43,631 nt of DNA from a virus. Numbering within the stretch: position 1 is the first letter of the stretch; each line of letters begins with the position of its first letter. The stretch lies in IMG/VR virus record IMGVR_UViG_3300010939_000078, positions 1-43,631 of that record. The stretch is one strand, 5' to 3'. The translations under genes were made by a program, and so were the position numbers. Under the pieces are notes generated by a model. The model worked only from the letters and a program-made list of their open reading frames with translations. It did no database searches and was not told the origin of the DNA. Below are positions 31,077 through 38,710 of the stretch, piece after piece.

Positions 31077-31532
31077 ATGCTTTCCAGGCTTTTCAATCTT
31101 CCGTGGCCGCCGGGGTTCTTTCAATGCGGGTGCCCGTGTGATACTCAGACGAATGCATGCAGCAAGTGCCCTGACGGTGCACCAGCGGAATGGACTTTTG
31201 ATGTCTCAGGCATCATAGATAATTTTTGCACACAGGGCGACTGTCCTGAGGCTAACGGTACTTTTACACTGATCCACCAATCGGGTTGTATTTGGAAAAC
31301 TGCAACTTTCGGTTCAACGTGCATAGCTGATAGCTTTTGGAAGCTTGAGTATTTTTTAACTCCAGATCGGTGGGAGTTGCAACACCTGGGACCTAATATC
31401 AGTAGTTCTCCCCCATTTGTGATCGACAACGCAGACTTCGATTGTTTAGGAGATAATATATTGGCTAGTTTGAGTACAGTTGGAATAGAGTGCAAGGATT
31501 ATCCTGCAACAGCCACGATTTCTCCGGTGTAG
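31077..31532 (+). CDS. Cys-rich tail-end protein
   Basis: This 151-residue protein has many cysteines: FFQCGCPCDTQTNACSKC, DNFCTQGDC, SGCIWK and STCIADS. It also contains FDVSGIID, NGTFTLIHQ and similar strands that I associate with proteins of Planctomycete phages and prophages. Disulfides or a small metal site could stabilise a surface adhesin. It lies in the tail-end gene block. Confidence 0.6.
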   Translation: MLSRLFNLPWPPGFFQCGCPCDTQTNACSKCPDGAPAEWTFDVSGIIDNFCTQGDCPEANGTFTLIHQSGCIWKTATFGSTCIADSFWKLEYFLTPDRWELQHLGPNISSSPPFVIDNADFDCLGDNILASLSTVGIECKDYPATATISPV

Positions 31533-31534
31533 AA

Positions 31535-31909
31535 ATGGAACTTGAAAAGTGCATGCATCAGGGTAAAAGAACAGGACTCGGTTTGATCGAGTGTTTCAGC
31601 AACCACTTCGCCGGTCCCGGCTTCGCAATCCGTCCCATCTCACTGTGCAATAAACCATGCCCATTTCTCAACAAACCGAACCTTCCGGATCGGCCAACCG
31701 CGAGAACCAAATACTGCATGCATCTCGGCGAAGAAACCGGACGCATCGAATGCCCAGCATGCAGCGGAAACGTGAAGGTGAAAACCTTCGCGTGTGCCGT
31801 CCACGAACGCTGCACGCTCGGCAAGGCTCTGGACGAAGTAGCGTGCTGTGCTGGCTGCCTCGATTATCAAACGGGTGATTCTCCTGAACACGTTTCGCCA
31901 GCGGCCTGA
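31535..31909 (+). CDS. Cys-rich zinc-binding protein
   Basis: This 124-residue protein runs from the ATG at 31535. Pairs of Cys and His recur: YCMHLGEETGRIECPACSGNV, CAVHERCTL, and VACCAGCLDY. This pattern resembles small zinc-binding modules I have seen near glycosyltransferases in planctomycete contexts, which is memory and not a search result. Its stop overlaps the next frame (TGATG). Confidence 0.6.
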   Translation: MELEKCMHQGKRTGLGLIECFSNHFAGPGFAIRPISLCNKPCPFLNKPNLPDRPTARTKYCMHLGEETGRIECPACSGNVKVKTFACAVHERCTLGKALDEVACCAGCLDYQTGDSPEHVSPAA

Positions 31910-32097
31910 TGCCGGACGTACTTTATATCGGGTTGCCTCCTCGGAATGCCGTCACGGGCCTCCTGGAGCCTCAAAATCGAGGATCTGACGCGTGTTTAGT
32001 GCATTCGAACGCCGATCAGTCCGTCACGACCGTCACTAGCCTATTCTTCGTCTGGGCCGGAGTCGAATCTGTGACCGCAGTCACGAGCAGGTCATAG
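31909..32097 (+). CDS. Short frame after the Cys-rich gene, possibly a remnant
   Basis: This 62-residue frame starts as TGATG with the previous gene. The first 35 residues (MPDVLYIGLPPRNAVTGLLE) look protein-like. The last 27 overlap the convergent gene at 32016-32357 and are low-complexity. It may be a truncated remnant, since the overlap of two convergent genes by more than 80 bp is unusual here. Little can be said of function. Confidence 0.3.
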   Translation: MPDVLYIGLPPRNAVTGLLEPQNRGSDACLVHSNADQSVTTVTSLFFVWAGVESVTAVTSRS

Positions 32098-32357
32098 CTC
32101 ACACCCGTCTTGAAACCCAACGCATGGAACTGAACGGCTGCTCCGATTGCCGTCGTGATGCCTTTAATCGTTAGTGAAACCGTGCTGACTTTTACGTTTG
32201 AGATTGTGAGATCGGATGTCGTTTGCTCGACGACCGTAGGAGTCCCGGTCAACAGCTCGCCTGGCTCCAATTCTTTGGCAAACGAGGCGCGGTAGTTATT
32301 CTCGTCTCCGGCACGTGCACGCGGCCGCTGCGGTGCCCTGGTTGACGGGATGCTCAT
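32016..32357 (-). CDS. Probable structural protein with Ig-like fold
   Basis: This 113-residue protein is Thr/Val-rich and stranded: DLTISNVKVSTVSLTIKG, AAVQFHALGFKTGVSYDLLVTAVTDS. This is an Ig- or FN3-like pattern often found in phage virion proteins next to receptor-binding genes. It is the last gene of the leftward structural cluster. Its ATG overlaps the stop of the upstream gene (TAATG at 32355-32359). Confidence 0.55.
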   Translation of the reverse strand: MSIPSTRAPQRPRARAGDENNYRASFAKELEPGELLTGTPTVVEQTTSDLTISNVKVSTVSLTIKGITTAIGAAVQFHALGFKTGVSYDLLVTAVTDSTPAQTKNRLVTVVTD

Positions 32358-32632
32358 TATTGCGGGTTCTCCGGCGTGAAGTGTCCCTTGTTATCGTCGA
32401 GCACGAAGTGCCCTCGATTATCGCCGAGCACGAAGTGCCCTCGATTATCGTCGAGCACGAAATCGAAACCGCCCTCGATGTCTGCGCCAGCACTCAGTGC
32501 ATTCCCACCGTACGCATTCCCTGAAGATATCCGCCACTCTTCGCCGGGAGTTGCTACCGGAAATTTATCACGCATCCAAGGGCGACCGACCCCAAACACA
32601 GATGCGCGTTTCTGTTTCGTGTCAAGCGACAT
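32357..32632 (-). CDS. Hypothetical small structural protein with FVLDDNRGH repeats
   Basis: This 91-residue protein has an N-terminal half that is ordered (RASVFGVGRPWMRDKFPVATPG). The C-terminal half has three nearly identical units of the form FVLDDNRGH, encoded by a 27-bp tandem repeat between about 32392 and 32460. Aspartate- and glycine-rich repeats suggest a flexible or ion-binding tail. It lies in the leftward structural block and has AGGG upstream of its ATG. Confidence 0.5.
   Translation of the reverse strand: MSLDTKQKRASVFGVGRPWMRDKFPVATPGEEWRISSGNAYGGNALSAGADIEGGFDFVLDDNRGHFVLGDNRGHFVLDDNKGHFTPENPQ
32392..32460. repeat. 27-bp tandem repeat, about 2.5 copies
   Basis: The unit beginning CGAGCACGAAGTGCCCTCG is repeated with a one-base change (T/C in ATCGTCG versus ATCGCCG). 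It encodes the FVLDDNRGH units of the leftward gene here. It is the longest tandem repeat in the window. Confidence 0.85.
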
Positions 32633-32722
32633 AGGACTTACCCTTAGGCGTTGTGTGCGCTCTCATTTCCTTATGATTACTGGACCAATCACACATGGGT
32701 ATGTTACCGGTAGAAAGAAACG

Positions 32723-33514
32723 TCATGACATTTTCGCCTCCTGGTAGTCGCTCCCGTCGTCAGCCAGCAGTTTCTTAGCGATCAGAGTTCCAGCATTGTT
32801 GTAGATTTCCAACGCGTCAATGCCGCTCGTCTGAACGACAGTTTTGTTTCGCAACGCCATGTAAACCAGCATCAACGCAGTACGGACAGTAGGTGTTGCC
32901 GCGGGGATTCCAACACCCAGTTCCGAGATTGCCGTGTCGAGAGCAGCATTGACCTCGCTCTCCACTTCGGCATCCCATGCTGCGTTCCAAGGGATATTGC
33001 TCAGACCCGCTCCCAGCGCGCCAATTACAGCAGTATCGGCAAGAATCGCAGCAACGTTGGATGCAATTTCGTCCATATTCAATCCGCCCAGGTCACTGAT
33101 CGGCAACCCTAAGGCAGTATCTGCCGCAGCGTTGGGCAACGCCGCCAAGCCCATGCGGGTTGCATCGTCCGGATCGAAATCGACAAGCTGGATCGTAACC
33201 GGCAAGACGACCATGCCCGTCACGGTTCCACCGACCGTCACCTGCGAGACGCCGGTCGCAAACGCAAGGTCTGGAAGATCAAATCGATATCGCCCGTTTG
33301 CAACTTCCAAGAATCCGCCGTCCGTGTGAGCAGCCGTTAAAGCAGCCAGCGTTGCTTCCGGAATAGACGCGACGGCAGCCCCGTCGCGCCGGTAGTTCAG
33401 ATCGATTCCGGCAGTATTGAACAGCACACCCAGTTCAGGCGTACCGTCCGTGTCGTCGATAATGTAAAGCTCGACGGAAACGTTGACGGAACCTTTTCGT
33501 ATCTGCCGCGTCAT
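32723..33514 (-). CDS. Tail-fibre/adhesin-like protein
   Basis: This 263-residue protein has a beta-rich N-terminal half (VSVELYIIDDTDGTPELGVLFNTAGIDLNYRRDGA, RYRFDLPDLAFATGVS, TVTGMVVLPVTIQLVDF), then a helical part (MDEIASNVAAILADTAVIG) and a C-terminal strand. I recognise this N-terminal arrangement as common in environmental phage structural proteins without a secure name. It lies in the leftward block of structural genes, probably a fibre or fibre-associated protein. Confidence 0.52.
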   Translation of the reverse strand: MTRQIRKGSVNVSVELYIIDDTDGTPELGVLFNTAGIDLNYRRDGAAVASIPEATLAALTAAHTDGGFLEVANGRYRFDLPDLAFATGVSQVTVGGTVTGMVVLPVTIQLVDFDPDDATRMGLAALPNAAADTALGLPISDLGGLNMDEIASNVAAILADTAVIGALGAGLSNIPWNAAWDAEVESEVNAALDTAISELGVGIPAATPTVRTALMLVYMALRNKTVVQTSGIDALEIYNNAGTLIAKKLLADDGSDYQEAKMS

Positions 33515-33517
33515 GCG

Positions 33518-34429
33518 CTAATCCTGTAATATGCTGTGATACGCTGTCACGATTTGAGGTAGTATTGTCCCGGCTGCCGCTGCCGGTGCCTTCGAAATCG
33601 TGATCGGCCTGCGTTGGAAGATGCCCAGCGGAGTTTCGTAATGAAACCATATCTCCGCAGCATTCAACGCACGGTCATACAATAATGCGAGACCAATCTG
33701 ACCGTCCATAGTCCGGTCAGCGCCACCCGCAAGCGTCTCAGCACCTAGCACCATATCCAACGTGTTGTTGGCAACGGTTACCGGAACCGTGCCAGCGGTG
33801 ACCGTGCTTCCGACATCCTTGCCGCCGATATAAAAAGTGACCGTTCTGGCAGCTCCGTCCCATACCGACACTATTTGAGTCCACACATTTAACGGCATAG
33901 CCAAGTTGCTGAGAACCACGGCTCCGCTAAAAAATACTACCATAGAAGAAATAACGATTCTCAGTTTACCCTCGTTGGCACCCCCAATATCATCGGCCAT
34001 CCCGAACAACCAAGAGCGCTGGTTAGCGCTTTCATCAAATTTCGCCATTATGCCCGGAGGCTTGCCCGCAAGGGAGCCTGAAAAGTTCCGGAGTTTAAGC
34101 CACACGATATGCGTCATGGCTGCCGATGATGGCGTCAAATAGTCCGCGTCGGGAACGTTGATGTGATCGTCTAACTTGTCAAAATCCAACACGTATCCCG
34201 GCAGACGCGAATTGCCACCAATGACCCAATCTGATGCAGGAGCCATGTTCGTAAGCGTGCCGTGATTCTTTTTAACGCTCACGTCTCGCAACGTGACGCC
34301 TGCCGGTCCCAACGCAGGCACCCACGCGCCTATCAATCCTTTCCACCGGTTCGGATACGCCGACGCGCTGGCAGAGCGTGCGAAACCTTGCTTGAAACCA
34401 GGTTGTCGTGCTTGCGGCAGATAGAGCAT
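33518..34429 (-). CDS. LamG/concanavalin-like lectin domain protein
   Basis: This 303-residue protein has SSAAMTHIVWLKLRNFSG, a W-containing strand GKLRIVISSMVVFF, a V-x-V-x-D-G turn (SVWDGAARTVTFYIGG), and LALLYDRALNAAEIWFHYETP, which closes LamG/ConA-like jellyroll domains. Such domains bind carbohydrates and are typical of phage receptor-binding proteins. It is the largest gene of the leftward fibre block and is a good candidate for the host-recognition protein. Confidence 0.7.
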   Translation of the reverse strand: MLYLPQARQPGFKQGFARSASASAYPNRWKGLIGAWVPALGPAGVTLRDVSVKKNHGTLTNMAPASDWVIGGNSRLPGYVLDFDKLDDHINVPDADYLTPSSAAMTHIVWLKLRNFSGSLAGKPPGIMAKFDESANQRSWLFGMADDIGGANEGKLRIVISSMVVFFSGAVVLSNLAMPLNVWTQIVSVWDGAARTVTFYIGGKDVGSTVTAGTVPVTVANNTLDMVLGAETLAGGADRTMDGQIGLALLYDRALNAAEIWFHYETPLGIFQRRPITISKAPAAAAGTILPQIVTAYHSILQD

Positions 34430-34888
34430 TTAGACTTCCCATACGGCTGACCGCATAACTTCATCATCCAACCCGTTTGATTCCCAGGTCAAAGAACCAA
34501 CAGGAGTCAGCAAGTTAGCCTCGGCGCTCGCATATCCGCTGGCGTCGGTTTCCAGTCCAGCCATCACGTCGCCTTGTGCCAAGAATACGTCAAATGTACC
34601 GTCGGCAAGAGTTCCTGCGTCATGCGTTATCTCAAGTTGAACGAAATATCCAAGGAACAAGTTGGTGGTGTTGTCAATTTCGTTACCCAATTGTTCGGCG
34701 CCGTCCGCTAACGTATTAGTAGCGGCAAAGTTCAAATCGTCATCCGTTAGCTGCGTGTATGTAATCTTACCGGTGCCGGGATCGACGATCCATCCCGTTA
34801 CTTTCAAATTCAGCCGGCCGTTCAAATCGAAAGTAAGTGTCTGTCCCGAATTATTGACAACTATAAATTTTGAAAACTTTGGCAACAT
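34430..34888 (-). CDS. Probable virion structural protein
   Basis: This 152-residue beta-rich protein has FIVVNNSGQTLTFDLNGRLNLKVTGWIVDPGTGKITYTQL, FVQLEITHDAGTLADGTFDVFLAQGDVM and SLTWESNG, the kind of Gly/Asp-turn strands seen in phage tail or collar proteins. The stop touches the lectin gene start (34429/34430). Identity inferred from composition and neighbours. Confidence 0.55.
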   Translation of the reverse strand: MLPKFSKFIVVNNSGQTLTFDLNGRLNLKVTGWIVDPGTGKITYTQLTDDDLNFAATNTLADGAEQLGNEIDNTTNLFLGYFVQLEITHDAGTLADGTFDVFLAQGDVMAGLETDASGYASAEANLLTPVGSLTWESNGLDDEVMRSAVWEV

Positions 34889-34890
34889 AA

Positions 34891-35286
34891 TTACAACCTC
34901 ACTTGCTGGACGTATCCGGCTTTGACAAGGTTCAACCCAAGCTCGACCGCCCGGCTGACGCCAGTTTTTCTTGCGTCAGCCAACGCAGCGATCGTCACTC
35001 CGCCTGCACCCCTGAAGGCATCCGCAATGAGAGTTGCCTCCAAGCCGAATGGATTGACGTTTCCCAGATGAACGATATGCCACACCACTTGTTTCTGAGC
35101 GTTGCCGCGCGTCGCCCACTCCGAGGCATCGACAGCGTTGAGAATCTCACTACCAGACATCGACGTTCTGTTAATGGTCCGGTCGATCACGTTGAGCGAA
35201 TCCGCAACCGCCGCGTCGCTCATCCCCGCGTAGCCGCGTGCCAGCGGATCAGTATCGATTTCAGTTTTCAGTGCGTTGAGATTCAT
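34891..35286 (-). CDS. Conserved phage protein of the LKTEIDTDPLARGY type
   Basis: This is a 131-residue protein from the ATG at 35286. It opens LKTEIDTDPLARGYAGMSDAAVADSLN, a motif found in many phage genomes near tail genes; I know no function. The rest is helical with the basic segment TGVSRAVELGLNLVKAGYVQQV. The ATG overlaps the upstream gene by 26 bp. The longer frame to 35397 is not likely. Confidence 0.58.
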   Translation of the reverse strand: MNLNALKTEIDTDPLARGYAGMSDAAVADSLNVIDRTINRTSMSGSEILNAVDASEWATRGNAQKQVVWHIVHLGNVNPFGLEATLIADAFRGAGGVTIAALADARKTGVSRAVELGLNLVKAGYVQQVRL

Positions 35287-35440
35287 TTTGTGTTTCTTCC
35301 TTATCTGGTTTCGCACTTTTAGCGTCAAGAATCGTCTCGGGCGCGATCGATAAGCCGAATTCTTCCGGGAGCGCGACCGCAACACCGGCAATGGCAATCC
35401 GGAATCTCCGGCTGTGTAATGCTGATTGGAGCTTGGTCAT
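35261..35440 (-). CDS. Hypothetical small protein, possible membrane-associated
   Basis: This 59-residue protein runs from the ATG at 35440. The first half (MTKLQSALHSRRFRIAIAGVAVALPEEFG) has a basic stretch followed by a short hydrophobic one. The second half is acidic with polar residues. It overlaps both neighbours (ATGA at 35437-35440). Small proteins of this kind often accompany holins; I see no direct evidence. Confidence 0.45.
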   Translation of the reverse strand: MTKLQSALHSRRFRIAIAGVAVALPEEFGLSIAPETILDAKSAKPDKEETQNESQRTEN

Positions 35441-36030
35441 TTCGGTTTCCTTGTCACTCCCCAGGCAGCGGCAGCGGCAGCGGCAACCCATCCAAGCCAC
35501 CACAGATATTCTTTCCGTGATTCCTTGCTCGTCTCGCGGAACGCTTCAACGTGGTCTGCAACCTCTTTGTCTACAACCTCTTCGGTTGCCTCGCGCGTTT
35601 TCCGGCCTGCCGTTTTGAGTTCAAGGCGACTTATCGCCCCGCGGACTGCATCGTCAATTTCTCCACGAATTGATGACGGCCACGGTTGCTGAGAATGCAA
35701 TGAATGCAATGAGGTGGGTGCTTCCATAGGATTGGCTCCAACTTTTTCGTCTGTTTGCCGACCGGTTGATTCAAGTGCTCTACCGATCTCGCGGAACGTC
35801 TCGACCGCTTCGTTGATGTCGTCCTGCCGGTCTTCGATCAGTTCGCGGAACGCTTCGACCTTGCCGGCGACTGCTTCGGCTGCATCGCTGATCTTGTTGC
35901 CGATCTTGTGGATGTCGTCTGCCGGTTCCTTAGCTGCAGGCGGTTCTTCCCGCGGCGGCAGTGGGTCCGGCTGCTTGGGAGCCAACGGCTGGATCGGATT
36001 GAACGGCGGGAACGCAAACGGCGGCCTCAC
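35437..36030 (-). CDS. Coiled-coil protein with C-terminal membrane segment
   Basis: This 197-residue protein runs from a GTG at 36030. The N-terminus is Pro-rich (NPIQPLAPKQPDPLPP) and the middle is a long heptad-rich helix (AVAGKVEAFRELIEDRQDDIN; AVETFREIGRALEST). The C-terminus is a hydrophobic helix, YLWWLGWVAAAAAAAWG, followed by VTRKPK. A tail-anchored topology is likely. A spanin-like or holin-accessory job is possible since the protease and holin-like genes are about 1 kb upstream. Confidence 0.55.
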   Translation of the reverse strand: MRPPFAFPPFNPIQPLAPKQPDPLPPREEPPAAKEPADDIHKIGNKISDAAEAVAGKVEAFRELIEDRQDDINEAVETFREIGRALESTGRQTDEKVGANPMEAPTSLHSLHSQQPWPSSIRGEIDDAVRGAISRLELKTAGRKTREATEEVVDKEVADHVEAFRETSKESRKEYLWWLGWVAAAAAAAWGVTRKPK

Positions 36031-36078
36031 CTGCGGTGACCGGTCCCCCCCGAACCGGGGAGGCGTGCGATAATCCGG

Positions 36079-36471
36079 TCACGTGAATCGCCCGCCCATA
36101 TTACGATACTGCCAAATGAATCCATCGATCCCATGCCAACCTCGCGAATGTATCTCCTGGCCGTCGATCTTCCACTCGATTCTCGGTGTACCCCGTAGAA
36201 ACTCGTGGTCCCACCTCCAATCAAAATGGTCTCGCAGATAATGCGAGCCTTCCACGTCCCAGCGAATCCTATCGAGGTCGCGGCGGTTCGCTCGGACTTT
36301 GACTTTCGTTTTGACTGCGACCTGTTCAATCGGATCGTGCACAGACGGCAAAGCCGGCGGTGAACCGTAAGAAGTCATCACGCAAGAGACGAAGCCTAAA
36401 AAGAGCGCCGCCAAAACGATTGTCATAATGATTGCCATCCGGTGCAGCATGCGTTGTTCCATTTCAGTCAT
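36079..36471 (-). CDS. Membrane-anchored secreted protein
   Basis: This 130-residue protein has an N-terminal hydrophobic segment (IIMTIVLAALFLGFVSC) that is a signal anchor or a lipobox-like signal, followed by a charged, Trp-rich extracytoplasmic part (RDHFDWRWDHEFLRGTPRIEWKIDG, WHGIDGFIWQYRNMGG). The gene lies between structural genes and the protease in the leftward arm. It could act at the envelope, for instance in lysis or exclusion. No family recognised. Confidence 0.55.
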   Translation of the reverse strand: MTEMEQRMLHRMAIIMTIVLAALFLGFVSCVMTSYGSPPALPSVHDPIEQVAVKTKVKVRANRRDLDRIRWDVEGSHYLRDHFDWRWDHEFLRGTPRIEWKIDGQEIHSRGWHGIDGFIWQYRNMGGRFT

Positions 36472-36591
36472 TCTGACTAGGGCTTAAGATTCCGCAGGTT
36501 GTGATTTCTGCTTTCAGCCGTTAAATGCGAGTCGCGGCAGTGGATGCTGCCGCAGCTCTAAACACACTCGAATTATGAAGGAATCCGAGCC

Positions 36592-36822
36592 ATGTCTAAA
36601 ATTATTTCTATCAAAACTTGCCCCACATGCAAAGCGGAAAAGTCGCTCGACGATTTTTTCCGGAATCGCGCCCAAGCCAGCGGAAGACATGCTCATTGCA
36701 AAAAATGCATGATCGCATATCGGCGCGCTTATCGTAAAACGGAAAAGGGCCGGGAACTTAGGCGTAAACACAATATCAAATATGAAACATCGAAAAAGGG
36801 CAGGGAAACTTCCGCACATTAG
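36592..36822 (+). CDS. Zinc-finger protein, first part of a frameshifted HNH-like gene
   Basis: This 76-residue protein has CPTCKAEKSLDDFFRNR and CKKCMIAYRRAYRKTEKGREL, the zinc-knuckle start common to small phage HNH/endonuclease VII-like proteins. The C-terminus ends abruptly in SAH. The adjacent frame from 36782 carries the other half of the usual protein. AAGGAA precedes the ATG. The gene stands against the leftward arm around it. Confidence 0.6.
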   Translation: MSKIISIKTCPTCKAEKSLDDFFRNRAQASGRHAHCKKCMIAYRRAYRKTEKGRELRRKHNIKYETSKKGRETSAH

Positions 36823-36955
36823 TACTCGCCAATGCGAAGAATGCGAAGAATGTGGCGAACAAGCTCAACACTGGCAGCACCTTGGTTATGAAAAAGAGAA
36901 CTGGTTGGAAGTTATTCCCGTTTGCGGCATTTGCCATGATATCGCCCACACTTGA
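36782..36955 (+). CDS. HNH-like second part of the frameshifted zinc-finger gene
   Basis: This 57-residue frame from ATG 36782 overlaps the preceding gene in another register. It contains AGKLPHISTRQCEECEECG, HLGYEKENWLEVIPVCGICHDIAH, which is the typical HNH/CxxC-H-x-GY-x-x-x-W-L-x-V-x-P-x-C-x-x-C-H end. Removing one A from the A5 run at 36792-36796 would join both halves into one protein. A 9-bp duplication (AATGCGAAG) has doubled the EEC unit. It may be a pseudogene or a product of frameshifting. Confidence 0.5.
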   Translation: MKHRKRAGKLPHISTRQCEECEECGEQAQHWQHLGYEKENWLEVIPVCGICHDIAHT

Positions 36956-37646
36956 AGTGCTGATTCTCGGCCCCCCACGGACCGTACAGCAGCTCCAAAA
37001 GCGCTCTGTTAGAAGTTACCAGCGAAGTTCGCCCGGATGTTCCCCGTAACACTCCGAGCAAACCGCCCGTAACCGCATCCACGACTGGTCCCCCGCTGTG
37101 ACCACGCCAGGCATTATCGTTGAGCCTGAATTGATACGCTTCCCGGCCGACCGAACTGATGGCAACGTGACGCACTGCCGGAGTCACTGTCCGCCCGGCG
37201 TATGACCCGGCGACGAACACGGGCTGGTCTTTGAATGGTCCGGCGTATCCGTCTGCGAGCGGAACGGCTGCCGGCAACTCGGCAAAGTGATCCGGCGACA
37301 CCCACACGATCGAGCAGTCGTAGCGCGGATGCGCGCGGACGAACTGGCCGTCAACTTTGGCACGTTGGCCGTCCTTGAAAAATACCAGACGCACACGCCC
37401 GCGACGGTTGACGCAATGCTTACAAGTTGCGATCCAGACCCCGTGCGCGCGCGAAGCATGGAATACACCGCCACTGCAACCGGACGGCGAGGTCATACGT
37501 ATCCAGGGGTCGGGAGGCGCGCCGCAGGCGCTCATCACAAACAGGAAAAAGACAAGCACTGCGCCGGTCAGCAGATAGAGAATCGTTCCCAGTCCAGGCC
37601 CTTTCGGTAAGTCGTCCAGATTTCTGTAATCGTAATTGCTTTTCAT
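36912..37646 (-). CDS. Trypsin-like serine protease, membrane or lipid anchored
   Basis: This 244-residue protein has an N-terminal signal/anchor (LGTILYLLTGAVLVFFLFVMSAC, Cys41 a possible lipobox). The catalytic triad of the chymotrypsin family is present in order: TCKHCV (His77), RYDCSIV (Asp110) and GHSGGP (Ser184). The cysteines around His77 and elsewhere could form disulfides. The product should be in the periplasm or outside the cell. The gene lies 2 bp after the holin-like gene, suggesting that both are expressed together, possibly in lysis. Confidence 0.82.
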   Translation of the reverse strand: MKSNYDYRNLDDLPKGPGLGTILYLLTGAVLVFFLFVMSACGAPPDPWIRMTSPSGCSGGVFHASRAHGVWIATCKHCVNRRGRVRLVFFKDGQRAKVDGQFVRAHPRYDCSIVWVSPDHFAELPAAVPLADGYAGPFKDQPVFVAGSYAGRTVTPAVRHVAISSVGREAYQFRLNDNAWRGHSGGPVVDAVTGGLLGVLRGTSGRTSLVTSNRALLELLYGPWGAENQHFKCGRYHGKCRKRE

Positions 37647-37648
37647 GA

Positions 37649-38002
37649 TTAGTGACCTTTATGAAACCAGCCAAAAACTTCGTTGAAGAGCATGAGGATG
37701 GCTCCCGACAAAAGACCCCAGATCATCTTCAGGCCGATTGCCGATCTCTTTCGGAAACCTTGCAATGTTTGAATCTGAGAAAATGCGTCTGGGTCGTCAG
37801 GAATTTTGTTCCCCAGATTTTCTTCAATTGTAGAGAGCCTCTTTTCAGTTCCTTTTGAATATCTGTTAATTGTTTCACACAGGGTGTCGACAGCTTTGTT
37901 TGCCGCTTTTTGCTCAGCCTTGAGTTCAACGAAATCCAAACGGATGCCCGTGACCGTATCATGGATCTTGTTGATTTGTGAATCGATACCCGTTCCAGCC
38001 AT
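37649..38002 (-). CDS. Holin-like protein (XhlA-type)
   Basis: This 117-residue protein runs from the ATG at 38002 with GGAG upstream. A long coiled-coil N-terminal part (SQINKIHDTVTGIRLDFVELKAEQ; INRYSKGTEKRLSTIEENLGNK) is followed by one hydrophobic helix, IGLKMIWGLLSGAILMLFNEV, near the C-terminus. This is the plan of XhlA/BhlA haemolysin-like holins. The gene lies between an XRE regulator and a secreted protease and may form the membrane lesion for protease export or cell lysis. Confidence 0.6.
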   Translation of the reverse strand: MAGTGIDSQINKIHDTVTGIRLDFVELKAEQKAANKAVDTLCETINRYSKGTEKRLSTIEENLGNKIPDDPDAFSQIQTLQGFRKRSAIGLKMIWGLLSGAILMLFNEVFGWFHKGH

Positions 38003-38006
38003 GCGG

Positions 38007-38648
38007 TCACTCCAAACAAAGAATACCATGCACGGGCTGTTCGCCCGGCCCTCCAGATTCTGCAACGTTGTGATTCTGAGCTACTCCTCGCAGCACAGCC
38101 TCGATGTCTTCAGACTGCATCCGGTAGACCTTTACCGCTACCACTGCGCCAGAATCTCTTGGCGACGGCTGGACGAGTGGAACCAGTATTTCCGCCGAAT
38201 CCATCGCGTCGTATTCTGCCGTCGAAATTTGCCACGGTATGGCGTGATACTCAAGCCATGCTCCGCCGAGTGCTGCTTTCAGCCGTTCTATCTCAGCCGC
38301 TTGTGCGTCCAGCTTCTCCTCTGAAACTGAATTTGCGCGGAGCGCTCTGAAAAGAACCGGGAGCTTCTCAACAAGCTCGGCATCGTCGAGCAGGTCTTTT
38401 GGTAGCTCTCCTCTTGATGCTGCCGCCAGATCAAAAAACTCCATCCATTCTTCGCTTCCTTCTTTAATGTCTAATGCGGCAGCATACCTCTCTAAGATTT
38501 CATGTTTCTGCGGTGGAAGATAGCGTCCTCGCTCAAGCCGGCTGTAATTTCCAGGATCAAGCCCTGTTGCTTGGCAATGCTCTCTAAGAGTGACGCCCTT
38601 CCTGATCCTCAACTCTTTCAGATACTTTCCAAATGCTGGCGTAGACAT
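38007..38648 (-). CDS. XRE-family transcriptional regulator
   Basis: This 213-residue protein has a clear N-terminal HTH_3/XRE domain: YLKELRIRKGVTLREHCQATGLDPGNYSRLERGRYLPP. The rest is helical (LDAQAAEIERLKAALGG) with an end VPLVQPSPRDSGAVVAVKVYR that is not a LexA-like peptidase. GGGAG precedes the ATG. It is located immediately upstream of the holin-like gene, so timing of the lysis-like genes could be one target. It is not evidence for lysogeny on its own because no integrase is visible. Confidence 0.78.
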   Translation of the reverse strand: MSTPAFGKYLKELRIRKGVTLREHCQATGLDPGNYSRLERGRYLPPQKHEILERYAAALDIKEGSEEWMEFFDLAAASRGELPKDLLDDAELVEKLPVLFRALRANSVSEEKLDAQAAEIERLKAALGGAWLEYHAIPWQISTAEYDAMDSAEILVPLVQPSPRDSGAVVAVKVYRMQSEDIEAVLRGVAQNHNVAESGGPGEQPVHGILCLE

Positions 38649-38710
38649 TGTTGCGCTCCCGTCACTGGTTTTTTATGCATACGAAAGCCGGTTCGTGCAT
38701 TCGCTCCCGG

